Source: Vaginimicrobium propionicum
GTDB taxonomy: Bacteria > Actinomycetota > Actinomycetes > Propionibacteriales > Propionibacteriaceae
Assembly: GCF_900155645.1 (NCBI RefSeq)
Contig: NZ_LT706985.1
Location: 744,001 to 808,000 of the forward strand
Direction of reading: 5' to 3'
DNA: 64,000 nucleotides
Made by a program: the position numbers and the translations under genes. Position 1 is the stretch's first letter. Each line of letters opens with the position of its first letter. Of this stretch, positions 7,542 through 15,729 are shown in pieces. The notes under the pieces are model-generated. The model searched no databases and was not told the origin of the DNA. It worked only from the letters and a program-made list of their open reading frames with translations.

Positions 7542-8026
7542 TTCCTCCGCTAGACCCCTCCACCAACGCGCTGCCAATAGGTAGATATCAAACAACTCTC
7601 AGTGAGATCGAACAACGCTTTGCCAATAACCAGCACCGCATCGACCTGCTGGGCGCGCTAAAAGTTTCTGTCCAGGCAATTAAGCAGCTTGCGAAACTTC
7701 ATTCCGTCTGGCTTTCTGGAAGCTACTTCACCAGCAAAGAGCACCCCAACGACATAGATGTCGTCTACTGGTATGACCCCAAGCCGGAGCTCAACCGTTT
7801 CGCCCTGGTAGAGTTGATGAACCGGATTCGCGAGCAGTTGCCCATAGACTCCTACCCGGTGCCCTACGCCCCCAAAGCTGGTGCAGCCAGAAGTAAAGAT
7901 GGATCCTATTGTGCCAATCGTGGCTATTGGGACGACCTGTGGGGCAGAATTAGAAGCGAAGACCCAGAAATTGATCGACTGTGCCGTAGAGGCTACCTGG
8001 AGGTGATTATCGATGGATATCGATAA
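7538..8026 (+). CDS. DUF6932-like nucleotidyltransferase-fold protein
   Basis: The 162-residue protein matches the small nucleotidyltransferase fold: residues 60-75 read SGSYFTSKEHPNDIDVV, giving the G-S helix turn (61-62) and the metal-binding D-x-D (72 and 74), with a possible third acid in LPIDSYPV (Asp 104). The N-terminus LPIGRYQTTLSEIEQRFANN is the feature by which I place it near DUF6932; that assignment is from memory. It overlaps the regulator by 4 bases and the next gene by 14. The family is often found in defence and toxin-antitoxin neighbourhoods. What it nucleotidylates, if anything, is unknown. Confidence 0.65.
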   Translation: MIPPLDPSTNALPIGRYQTTLSEIEQRFANNQHRIDLLGALKVSVQAIKQLAKLHSVWLSGSYFTSKEHPNDIDVVYWYDPKPELNRFALVELMNRIREQLPIDSYPVPYAPKAGAARSKDGSYCANRGYWDDLWGRIRSEDPEIDRLCRRGYLEVIIDGYR

Positions 8027-9002
8027 GAGCCTGCCGTCTTTTGAGTCTTACGAGGATGTTCTCAACTTCATTGGCTTAACCGAAGAAGAGCTTGCACAAG
8101 CGCCAAAATATGACGACGAAGATGTTGCTCTTGCAAGCATGCAAGCCCTCTTAGATGATGGGACTTTAGTTGGCAAAGCCCAGTTGGACTCATCGGGCAT
8201 GATCCGCCTTACAGGCGAAGGAGTGGATGGGCACTCCGCCAATCTTGCTAAAACTGGCGAGCTAATGAGCTCGTGGCAAAAGCTTGTAACAACGGTTGCT
8301 GCGGCGCAGGCCGGGTTTAAGGCACTTCGGGGCAAAATCTCAGACAAAGTCTCTGCGCTGACCACGCTCAATTTAACCGTAGGTTTCCAACCTGGCTCCG
8401 TGATAATCCCGATCACCCCGGCTAGAGACAAAGTGGAAGAGCTTTATCCAAATGGTGAACCACTGGTTGTTTCTGAACCGCGCAGTCTTCTAGACCAGGC
8501 TGTGGAAGAAACGGTAACCCTTCTGTCGCAAGCTCCAAACTGTGACCAAGATGAATTGACGGAGCTTTTACAGCCACATGGGCCACGGGTAGCCGCAACA
8601 CTGCGAGCCACGCTTGAGACGTTGGCCGACTCGAAATGCGATCTCAATACGAGTTGGCGAGAACCTGGCCGCAAAGCCGTAGCCGCAAGAGTAACGTCCG
8701 CCCAAGCGCAAGACCTTAGACTTCTGATTCAATCCAGGAAACTCGACGTTGACGAGGTGGAATTGTCTGGGCGGGTTCGCACCGTCAGCGACCTAACCAA
8801 TCTTGTTTTATCGGTTGGGCCAGAAAAAGATGAAGAAAACGTTCACATTAGCCGTGGCGGACTTTCACAGGGGGTGCTGCGCAGTCTTAATGTTGGCGAC
8901 TTTGTAAAGGTTCGCTGCCAGGTTGAGCAGTCGCAATACCCTGGCGGTAATTCTGGCTGCAAATACACAGCCCTTGAGGTGCTGCAGGTAGAGGAAAGCT
9001 AG
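8013..9002 (+). CDS. Unrecognised 329-residue partner of the nucleotidyltransferase
   Basis: The start at 8013 lies inside the end of the nucleotidyltransferase gene (14-base overlap), so translation is coupled. No signal peptide or membrane helix is visible. The N-terminal third is acidic and helical. Residues about 85-140 (WQKLVTTVAAAQAGFKALRG, then a strand-rich part with VGFQPGSVIIPI) look like a separate domain. The C-terminal third (about 240-329) resembles an OB-like beta barrel, with RTVSDLTNLVLSV and VGDFVKVRCQVEQ. I do not recognise the family. With the regulator and nucleotidyltransferase it forms a candidate conflict-system operon. Confidence 0.6.
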   Translation: MDIDKSLPSFESYEDVLNFIGLTEEELAQAPKYDDEDVALASMQALLDDGTLVGKAQLDSSGMIRLTGEGVDGHSANLAKTGELMSSWQKLVTTVAAAQAGFKALRGKISDKVSALTTLNLTVGFQPGSVIIPITPARDKVEELYPNGEPLVVSEPRSLLDQAVEETVTLLSQAPNCDQDELTELLQPHGPRVAATLRATLETLADSKCDLNTSWREPGRKAVAARVTSAQAQDLRLLIQSRKLDVDEVELSGRVRTVSDLTNLVLSVGPEKDEENVHISRGGLSQGVLRSLNVGDFVKVRCQVEQSQYPGGNSGCKYTALEVLQVEES

Positions 9003-9054
9003 CAGTTTCCAGCCGGCGGGTTCGAGGCACTCTGATTTAGAACTGGGATTTTCA

Positions 9055-9228
9055 ATGGCTATCGACGATCTTTGGATGCGAGCTGACGGCACGCCTCGAT
9101 GTTGGCCAGGTAAGCACTGGACAGCAGAGGCCCCTAATCTAACTCTCGCGCAGACTGATGTCACGCTCTCGGCACGTAAAGGCGGCAGCCGGAAAAAGAG
9201 TGGCACAATAAACAAACGTCACGAATAG
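9055..9228 (+). pseudogene. Integrase 5'-end remnant
   Basis: The ATG at 9055 opens a 57-codon frame beginning MAIDDLWMRADGTP, which matches the start of the integrase at 10748 (MAIDDLWVKRDGSP) in 10 of 14 residues, with DNA identity over TGGCTATCGA. After that the similarity stops. It looks like the start of an older or duplicated integrase gene cut by the insertion of the toxin-antitoxin-chaperone cassette that now lies between the two copies. Confidence 0.6.
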
Positions 9229-9306
9229 ACCTGCAGTGGCCCTAGAGAAGAATTTCAGCCAGATTCCGGGCAACGTAGAACCACTAAGGATGGGAAGTGA
9301 CATATA

Positions 9307-9837
9307 GTGAACGAAGAAACCGCTCTTGCCGCCAATGGGACGGGTGGAGACTTCTATTGGCGCTTCTGCGCAACCGGCAACCACATCAATGAGGCCGTTA
9401 AGGCTCTCCTGGCGTGCATATACACAGAAAACAGGATCGACAACCCTCACCAGAGGATGTACCTTCGCACACTGTTCAGACGCCGCATAGAAATGGCCAC
9501 GAAGGGGGAACTGAATCCACCCGATGAGCTGAAGGGTGTGGCTCAGAACATTCCGCAAACTCGATTCTTTGAAATCCGTTGGGCTGATATAGCGGTTTTA
9601 GAGAAGGATCCGTCGCAGCCGAGTGGCAGGCGTAGCGTTGAGTTGCAGATGCGCTTGTACTACGCAGAACCCGAATGGGTGGGTCTAGTTCTTCTCGGCT
9701 TGCATTGCCACGAGAAAAGCACCAGCGGCAACAAGGCTCAGGTGCGAGCCGCGCAGGATGAAGAAATAAGAAAAGCAATTGAGCTTTACAGCAGCAACGT
9801 TGAATGTCTTTGGGGTGTTGACATTTTAGCCAATTAG
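9307..9837 (+). CDS. Candidate toxin of a toxin-antitoxin-chaperone cassette
   Basis: The 176-residue protein is followed by a HigA-like HTH protein and a SecB-like protein, the gene order of the mycobacterial higB1-higA1-Rv1957 module. Its C-terminal half (FFEIRWADIAVLE, VELQMRLYYAEPEWVGLVLL, GLHCHEKS, AQDEEIRKAIELY) has the strand and basic-residue pattern of small RelE/HigB-like RNases, but it is longer than HigB (about 100-125 residues) and no catalytic set can be named with certainty. The GTG start at 9307 has only a weak ribosome site. I call it a toxin from context first and sequence second. Confidence 0.6.
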   Translation: MNEETALAANGTGGDFYWRFCATGNHINEAVKALLACIYTENRIDNPHQRMYLRTLFRRRIEMATKGELNPPDELKGVAQNIPQTRFFEIRWADIAVLEKDPSQPSGRRSVELQMRLYYAEPEWVGLVLLGLHCHEKSTSGNKAQVRAAQDEEIRKAIELYSSNVECLWGVDILAN

Positions 9838-9847
9838 GCAACCCGTA

Positions 9848-9875
9848 TTGAAAACAGCAATCTAATAAATATAAG
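9848..9875 (+). promoter_or_regulatory. Possible internal promoter for antitoxin and chaperone
   Basis: TTGAAA (9848-9853) and TATAAG (9870-9875) are separated by 16 bases in the 47-base AT-rich gap between toxin and antitoxin. An own promoter would let antitoxin and chaperone be made in excess of toxin. Confidence 0.4.
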
Positions 9876-9884
9876 GTTTAACTT

Positions 9885-10277
9885 ATGAAAAGAGAGTCTG
9901 AAGAACTGCTTGAGGCTCGCGCTGAAGCTCTCATAGCTAACCACGAGAACCTGCTAAAGGATCTCATCGTTATTCGCAAAAAGCACAACCTAAACCAAGG
10001 TGAAGTTGCTGAACGCATGGGCGTAACACAACCGGCAGTAGCCCAGTTCGAGCGTTACGACGCCAACCCAACCTTAGACACCGTGCGTCGTTACGCGATG
10101 GCTGTGGGGGCTAGGCTGTACACAAAAGTCGAGGACGACATCATTAAAGATTCAGCCTACGAAGCTGGCTCGCCACTGTTCCAAAGCAGGGTTGTAAACA
10201 AAACAGTGGTAGCAAACATTAACACTAAACGCATGCAATGGGGCCCGACAACATTAGTCAAAGAGGCAGCACGTTGA
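9885..10277 (+). CDS. HigA-like HTH antitoxin
   Basis: The 130-residue protein has an N-terminal helical stretch, an HTH_XRE domain at about residues 24-80 (IRKKHNLNQGEVAERMGVTQ, then PAVAQFERYDANPTLDTVRR) and a 40-residue C-terminal extension (from about 92) that is not part of the HTH fold. In TAC modules such an extension, the chaperone-addiction segment, makes the antitoxin depend on its SecB-like chaperone; that role here is inferred. AAGG lies upstream of the ATG, and the stop is 5 bases before the chaperone ATG. Confidence 0.78.
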   Translation: MKRESEELLEARAEALIANHENLLKDLIVIRKKHNLNQGEVAERMGVTQPAVAQFERYDANPTLDTVRRYAMAVGARLYTKVEDDIIKDSAYEAGSPLFQSRVVNKTVVANINTKRMQWGPTTLVKEAAR

Positions 10278-10282
10278 GAAAA

Positions 10283-10711
10283 ATGACAGACGAACTAGAA
10301 GAAAAACTTATTAAAGCAATTGAGCTAAAAGAGATTGGCTTTCAAGAACTAACAGCACGCCTCACATCAAATCCTCCGGAAAATATGGAGTTCAACGTTA
10401 ATTTCGAAGCCATGGCGCAAAATTCGTTGACCAATGACGAATTTTTCCGCATCTGCGTTAGGTGCGTTGTTGACGGTGGTGAAGATTGCAAAATCACCGT
10501 TGAAGCTTTCGGGCAATACCGCGTAACAGATCCCGCCTTTCGTCCCATGAGCACAAAAAACGCTATTAGGTACGCCAACCTTGTTGGGGCTCTCCAAATC
10601 TTCCCTTACATCAGACAAGAAGTTTCTAGCTTATCTTCGAAGATTTCTGGGTCACCTTTAACCCTGCCAGTTCTACATTTTGGTGAATTACATTTCGACG
10701 AGCCGGAGTAA
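10283..10711 (+). CDS. SecB-like chaperone of a TAC cassette
   Basis: From the ATG at 10283 the protein has 142 residues. The C-terminal part has the SecB signature: YANLVGALQIFPYIRQEVSS aligns with the LFPYAREcI segment of SecB, and LTLPVLHFGEL with its Pro-x-x-Phe end, ahead of an acidic tail. The middle strands (ICVRCVVDGGEDCKITVEAF) fit the SecB beta sheet. Actinobacteria generally lack a housekeeping SecB, so SecB-like genes next to HigBA-like pairs are read as antitoxin-specific chaperones, as for Rv1957. A TTG at 10274, overlapping the antitoxin stop, is an alternative start. Confidence 0.75.
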   Translation: MTDELEEKLIKAIELKEIGFQELTARLTSNPPENMEFNVNFEAMAQNSLTNDEFFRICVRCVVDGGEDCKITVEAFGQYRVTDPAFRPMSTKNAIRYANLVGALQIFPYIRQEVSSLSSKISGSPLTLPVLHFGELHFDEPE

Positions 10712-10747
10712 ATCCGAATTCGCTTCATCAAATAGGAGAAATAGCTC

Positions 10748-11794
10748 GTGGCTATCGATGATCTATGGGTTAAGCGCGACGGCTCCCCTTCCGCCCGCCA
10801 TGGACGTGGCTTGCACTACAAGGTTCGAGTATCAGGCTACAAGGCCACTAGCCACAGGACACGTAAAGAGGCCGAGCGGGTCAATGCTATGCGCATCGCG
10901 GCTGGCCCACCACGGCCTGAGGCCGAGGTTTTGGTGGCCGATCTTCTTGACCAGCTGATGTCTAGTAAATCCGGTCTTTCTAAGGGTGGTTATAACTCGC
11001 TGAAAGCTGGTGCAGATCATGCGCGGCTGCGCTGGGGGCATCTACGCCCTGGGGATATTCAACCCTGGCAAATAGAAGAATGGCTGGCCGGCCTACAGGT
11101 GGCAACGGGTAGAAGTGATGGCTCTATGCGGCCAGCTTCAGCCGAGTCGAAGATTAAGGCATTGCAAGCGCTAAAGGGTGCCCTGCATATTGCTGAGCGC
11201 ATGGGAGCTATCGGACGCAACCCGGCGGCAGATATCACGATCCAGCGCAGAAATGTTCGCGATCCTAGGTTCTTGCGCATTGAGCAGCTGACGCGCCTAG
11301 CCGACTGCGCTGGGCAACGCTGGCGAACAATGATCTTGTTGATGGGAACGGCTGGCCCGCGCATTGGCGAAACTTGCGCTTTCAATGTTGAGGATGTCGA
11401 TCTGCAGCGAGGACGGCTTCGCGTGCGAGCTTCAAAGTCTGGACGGCCTCGAGACGTGCCGGTGCCTCGTAGTGTGCTGGATGAGCTTGCCCTTGAGGGC
11501 AGGGAGCCTGACGAGCCGCTATTTTTGTCAGAGCGCGGTTGTAGAGTGCTAGTTGACCATTGGCGTAATCGCGTTTTTGTGCCAGCTGCCGAAAAGGCTG
11601 GTTTATCTGGAATTGTGGCCCACGACCTGCGCCACACAGCTGCTTCACTTATGATCGCTTCTGGGGCTAGCGCTAAAGAAGTGCAAGCTGCCTTAGGGCA
11701 TTCTTCAGCTCGCACAACTCTGGATCTTTATGCCGGTCATTTTGATGATCGCCTTGATGATGTCGCGGCCAGAATGAACCGAATGCTCGGCTAA
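10748..11794 (+). CDS. Tyrosine site-specific recombinase (integrase)
   Basis: The 348-residue protein has an N-terminal arm-binding part (residues 1-55), a SAM-like core-binding domain (about 60-160) and a catalytic domain. The active-site set is complete: Arg 205 in GPRIGE, Lys 230 in SKSGR, His 292 and Arg 295 in HDLRHTA, His 318 in LGHSS, and Tyr 328 in DLYAGHF. The GTG start at 10748 has AGGAG upstream. It closes the island and is the probable recombinase of an integrative element that includes the upstream accessory genes. The attachment site was not found. Confidence 0.93.
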   Translation: MAIDDLWVKRDGSPSARHGRGLHYKVRVSGYKATSHRTRKEAERVNAMRIAAGPPRPEAEVLVADLLDQLMSSKSGLSKGGYNSLKAGADHARLRWGHLRPGDIQPWQIEEWLAGLQVATGRSDGSMRPASAESKIKALQALKGALHIAERMGAIGRNPAADITIQRRNVRDPRFLRIEQLTRLADCAGQRWRTMILLMGTAGPRIGETCAFNVEDVDLQRGRLRVRASKSGRPRDVPVPRSVLDELALEGREPDEPLFLSERGCRVLVDHWRNRVFVPAAEKAGLSGIVAHDLRHTAASLMIASGASAKEVQAALGHSSARTTLDLYAGHFDDRLDDVAARMNRMLG

Positions 11795-12190
11795 ACTCTT
11801 TTACCCACCTTTTACCGTCACGCTCTGACTAGGTGTTTAATGTCCGTGGCATGGAAAAGACCAGAGCAGGCCCAACCAATTCGGTTGACGTAACGTGCCT
11901 GCGCCGATGCTAAACGTTCTGCTCAAGCTTGTGCACTGAGAGCGGCGCTATCGGCTACCAGATCATAAATTTCTTGTCTCGGTCGTACCACACTATCGGA
12001 GAGAACTCGGAGAACTATTGGTCTGAACTGGTCGGCTGTGGGCGTGTTATCCATGTCGTCTCCAAGTCATCACGATATATACACTCGAATGCAGGACGTA
12101 TTCTACTCAAGCTTCGATGTCAGCATTTCCAAACATCAATAAGAAAGCTGAACCAACGCCTAATTAACATCAGCATCAACAATCTGGCCG
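11795..12190. other. Gene-poor gap after the integrase
   Basis: These 396 bases hold no convincing gene. A 93-codon plus frame (11929-12210) runs into the end of the FetB gene and has no ribosome site or recognisable sequence. Immediately after the integrase a short direct repeat TTTTACC occurs twice, four bases apart (around 11799-11816), which could be an arm-type or attachment-related site. I find no copy of the tRNA-fMet 3' end here. Confidence 0.5.
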
Positions 12191-12949
12191 CTAATGGTGC
12201 ATGGTTGTAACTAAATCGTCGGGCAAAAGTTTTGCTCGTCTAATCAATTCGTGGGCGACACTGACGCAAAGCGTCTGACCGCACAGTATGCCTAGCAAAA
12301 CCAGCACCTGAGATGCTCCAGCTTGGATAGGACTGCCACCACCTAATAAGACACCAATGAACGCTCCTGGCAAGGTAACTAGACCAGCAGTCTTGGTCTT
12401 ATCCAAATTCGGGATTAGCGCTTCTTTTTTGACTGGCTCGATGACGTACCACATGGCTTCATAACGGGTAAAGCCAAGTGACAAAGCAGCCTCATAAACC
12501 CCCATTTGATCACGCAATAACGCAAACAATCGACGACCAGTGAGTGTGTGAGCGGTCATCACGTTGCCGATAATTATTGAACCGATAGGCACAATGGCGA
12601 AACCATTGAAAGGCGCTGTGCCAGTAAGAAAAATCACAGCCAGCACTGGGATAACGCCGCACGCCATCGCAAGCGAAGTCCACCCCCACGTTTTTCTGTT
12701 TTCAACGCGCCCAGTGGTCGTCCAAACTGCATTGCCAAACATCAAGACCAAGAAAATCAAGCCCGTCCACCAATATTGGACGGCCGCCACCACAACAGCA
12801 GAAACCAATGCCAATTGAATTATCGCTCTTAGAGCAGCGACTGCAACCTGTTTACCAACGGCTAACCGACCTACTTTTGAGATAGTGATTGCTATCCCAA
12901 TAAGCAGAACCAAAGCCAACGCCAACTGCCATGTCGGATTTATCTGCAT
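12191..12949 (-). CDS. fetB: FetB/UPF0014-family ABC exporter permease
   Basis: The 252-residue protein has six to seven membrane helices. The UPF0014 core includes LRAIIQLALVSAVVV, GNAVWTTTGR, GSIIIGNVMTAHTLTGRR, and the coupling segment EAALSLGFTRYEAMWYVI followed by AGLVTLPGAFIGVLLGGGSP. Family members pair with a separate ATPase (FetA) in iron export; no ATPase gene is adjacent here, so substrate and partner are open. It is divergent from dnaG, 44 bases away. Confidence 0.85.
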   Translation of the reverse strand: MQINPTWQLALALVLLIGIAITISKVGRLAVGKQVAVAALRAIIQLALVSAVVVAAVQYWWTGLIFLVLMFGNAVWTTTGRVENRKTWGWTSLAMACGVIPVLAVIFLTGTAPFNGFAIVPIGSIIIGNVMTAHTLTGRRLFALLRDQMGVYEAALSLGFTRYEAMWYVIEPVKKEALIPNLDKTKTAGLVTLPGAFIGVLLGGGSPIQAGASQVLVLLGILCGQTLCVSVAHELIRRAKLLPDDLVTTMHH

Positions 12950-12993
12950 AGTTACGATTATGGCTCACTTGCGCTGCCATTAGACTTCAAGTC

Positions 12994-14841
12994 ATGGCAG
13001 GTCGAATTAGTGAAGAAGATATTGCCGAATTACGTTCCAAGGCAAGGATTGAGATAGTAATCGGCGACCACGTCCAACTGCGCCCTGCAGGCGGCGGCTC
13101 ACTTAAAGGACTATGCCCCTTCCATGACGAGAAAACCCCCAGCTTCAATGTGACACCCGCGCGCGGCCTTTACCACTGTTTTGGTTGTGGCGAAGGTGGA
13201 GACGTCATCACCTTCGAGCGCAAAATAAACAATCTAAGCTTTATCGAAGCCGTTCAAACGCTGGCAGACCGTTTCGGTGTCGAGCTACACATCGAAGATG
13301 ACGGCAAACCTCAAACCGAGCCAGGGTTAAGGGCGAGAGTGCTATCGGCAAACCAAGAGGCAGCAAATTTTTATGCCGCCCAGATAACAACCCCAGAAGC
13401 GGTAGTTTTCAGAAATTTTATTACCGGACGCGGCTTCACTCGCGAAGCTGCGGAAAAATTTTTCATGGGATATGCCCCAAAAAGCGGCAAAGCGCTACGC
13501 ACCCATCTGAACAACTTAGGATTCAGTGATGCCGTCCTAGTGAAAGCAGGATTAATTCGCGAATCTGGTTGGGACTATTTCCAAGGTCGAGTACTGTGGC
13601 CCATTCGTGACGCAGCAAATTCCGTCCTGGGTTTCGGCGCGCGCCGAGTTTTTGACGAGGACAGAATGCCAGCCAAATATTTGAATACTCCAGAAACTGT
13701 CGTTTACCACAAATCAAATGTCCTCTACGGGCTAGATCTTGCTCGCAGACCTATCGGTAACCAGGGGCAAGCCGTCATCGTCGAAGGCTACACAGACGTC
13801 ATGGCTGCGCATTTAGCCGGCGTCGAAACAGCCCTTGCCTCTTGTGGAACAGCTTTCGGGGCTGACCATGCGCGACTAATCCAGCGTCTGCTGGGTAACA
13901 CTGGCGCAGGACATGGCGAAATTATTTTCACTTTTGATGGTGACGCTGCCGGTCAGAAAGCCGCCCTAAAAGTGTTTAATTTAGATCACGCTTTTACTTG
14001 CCAAACTTATGTGGCTATTGAGCCTAGCGGCTTAGATCCATGCGATTTGCGTATTCAACATGGTGACGCGGCAGTACGCGAACTAATTGGCAGAAGAATC
14101 CCACTCTACGAATTTGTCATGAAAAATATCGTCTCAAAATACGATTTGGATCGTAGTGATGGGCGGCTCAACGCCGTGCGAGAAGCTGCCCCACTCATCA
14201 CGTCAGTTCGCGATCACGAGTTAATAAGCTCGTATGTCCACGATTTAGCGCGGCTAGTTGGAATGGATGTGGATGAGACTCGTCGTATTGTGTTCAAAGT
14301 TAATCGGCGCTCATATTCAAAGCCGATACCTCGACGCCAACCCATGCGGCAACCAACATCAGGAAATTATCCACAGCCAAACCCGAAAGATCTCGGTTTG
14401 GCAACGGAACGAGGAACTTTGAAACTTATGCTGCAGTCCCCGTTGGTATTCGATACGGCATGGAATGGCCTAACAGCTGAGGACTTCACCCACCCTGCCT
14501 ACCGAGCTATCGGTGAGACAATCTTGCGCTTGGGCTATCAAGCTGAAACGTGGCCAGAGAACGTTTCGGCAGCTCTAGATGACGACATGTTGCGTCAATT
14601 GATGATTTCACTGCTAGTAGAGCCGACACTACGGCAGGCCGACGAGAGTTACGCGATTGCTTATGTGGCTAAGTTGCAGCTACTTAGGGTAAACCGGGAG
14701 CTTTCAGATCTGCGTTCTAAGCTGCAGCGGACAAATCCCGTTCAGCACCCCGATGATCACGCTGAGCTTTTCAACCAATACTTGAAATTACAAACTGATC
14801 GACGTCGATTAATGGCTGAATCTACTGACGCAGACGAATGA
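12994..14841 (+). CDS. dnaG: DNA primase
   Basis: The 615-residue protein makes RNA primers at the replication fork. Its CHC2 zinc ribbon has Cys 41, His 44, Cys 62 and Cys 65 (CPFHDEK, CFGCGEGG). The TOPRIM catalytic core shows VIVEGYTDVMAA and FTFDGDAAGQ, with the basic motif region around GRVLWPIRDAANSVLGFGAR. The C-terminal 180 residues form the helicase-interaction domain. The ATG at 12994 is the only plausible start. It is followed after 19 bases by a sigma-factor gene, recalling the dnaG-rpoD pair of the proteobacterial macromolecular-synthesis operon. Confidence 0.97.
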   Translation: MAGRISEEDIAELRSKARIEIVIGDHVQLRPAGGGSLKGLCPFHDEKTPSFNVTPARGLYHCFGCGEGGDVITFERKINNLSFIEAVQTLADRFGVELHIEDDGKPQTEPGLRARVLSANQEAANFYAAQITTPEAVVFRNFITGRGFTREAAEKFFMGYAPKSGKALRTHLNNLGFSDAVLVKAGLIRESGWDYFQGRVLWPIRDAANSVLGFGARRVFDEDRMPAKYLNTPETVVYHKSNVLYGLDLARRPIGNQGQAVIVEGYTDVMAAHLAGVETALASCGTAFGADHARLIQRLLGNTGAGHGEIIFTFDGDAAGQKAALKVFNLDHAFTCQTYVAIEPSGLDPCDLRIQHGDAAVRELIGRRIPLYEFVMKNIVSKYDLDRSDGRLNAVREAAPLITSVRDHELISSYVHDLARLVGMDVDETRRIVFKVNRRSYSKPIPRRQPMRQPTSGNYPQPNPKDLGLATERGTLKLMLQSPLVFDTAWNGLTAEDFTHPAYRAIGETILRLGYQAETWPENVSAALDDDMLRQLMISLLVEPTLRQADESYAIAYVAKLQLLRVNRELSDLRSKLQRTNPVQHPDDHAELFNQYLKLQTDRRRLMAESTDADE

Positions 14842-14860
14842 CCTGTGGAAAGGCTCCTTT

Positions 14861-15691
14861 TTGGCCGAAAAATTTACCAAAATTTCCTATGTGAAAACAA
14901 AAAATAATTCATTGACCAGAGCCGAAGAAATCGATCTGGCTGAACAAATCGAAGTTGGCCTCTACGCGAGCTACTTATTAAATTCGTCTGGCCACCCAAG
15001 TACAAGTATCGCCGAATTGCGTTATCTAGTGCGTACAGGCAGAGCAGCCAAGAAACGACTATACCTAGCTAATCTAGGGATAGTCGGCCAATTAGCTACG
15101 AGTTGGGGTAACCGTCTGGGTCTACCAATCAGCGAGCTTTTTCAAGAAGGGTGCGTCGGGCTAGGCGAAGCAATCAACGCCTGGGACTGTAAACGCGGCA
15201 CAAAATTTTCAACATTTGCATGGAAATATGTGCTCGGCGCAGTCTCAAGAGCAGGAGCGCTGCGCTGTGGACAACTCGAAGGATCTGTTTCACGCGCCAA
15301 GTCCGAACACGCTATCAGGCGAGATTGGCAGAAATTAGAATCACTAGCCGGACGCCGAATCAATGTGGATGAATTCTCAGAAATCAGCGGCCACAGTAAA
15401 CCTAAGTTACGCCTAGTTGATTCTGGTTCCAGACCGATTAGTCTCACCGAGGCGCTAGCAGACAAGTTAGTTGCTGACAGTCAGGGCACCGAAGAGTCTC
15501 TGCCTGAGGGGTGGGGACAGATTCTTAACCGCCGTGAACTATACCTGGTCGAAGCCCGATACGGCTTTGACGGCAAGAGGCTCACATGTAATCAAATTGG
15601 TCAGCAGCTTAACGTCAGCGCTTCTACCGTTAGACGGCTAGAGAAACGGGCGATAAATAAATTACGCACTCATCTCAAAGAGGCCGCTTAA
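14861..15691 (+). CDS. Divergent sigma-70 family factor linked to dnaG
   Basis: The 276-residue protein starts at TTG 14861 with AAAGG upstream. Region 1.2-like LTRAEEIDLAEQIEVGLYAS resembles the SigA/SigB versions in this window. Region 2 is present but altered: LFQEGCVGLGEAINAWDCKR GTKFSTFAWKYVLGAVSRAG lacks the usual TYATWWIRQAI promoter-melting sequence. Region 4 (LTCNQIGQQLNVSASTVRRL) is a normal HTH. Region 3 is shortened. It may be an alternative sigma factor of unusual specificity, or a decaying SigA paralogue; no anti-sigma gene is visible. Confidence 0.8.
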   Translation: MAEKFTKISYVKTKNNSLTRAEEIDLAEQIEVGLYASYLLNSSGHPSTSIAELRYLVRTGRAAKKRLYLANLGIVGQLATSWGNRLGLPISELFQEGCVGLGEAINAWDCKRGTKFSTFAWKYVLGAVSRAGALRCGQLEGSVSRAKSEHAIRRDWQKLESLAGRRINVDEFSEISGHSKPKLRLVDSGSRPISLTEALADKLVADSQGTEESLPEGWGQILNRRELYLVEARYGFDGKRLTCNQIGQQLNVSASTVRRLEKRAINKLRTHLKEAA

Positions 15692-15729
15692 TAATTAGGT
15701 AGATTCTATGTGGCAAGAAGGAGTACCAC

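Noticed and set aside
11929-12210. 93-residue plus-strand frame after the integrase
   Set aside because: It has no ribosome site or natural-looking domain and runs into the end of the fetB gene on the other strand.
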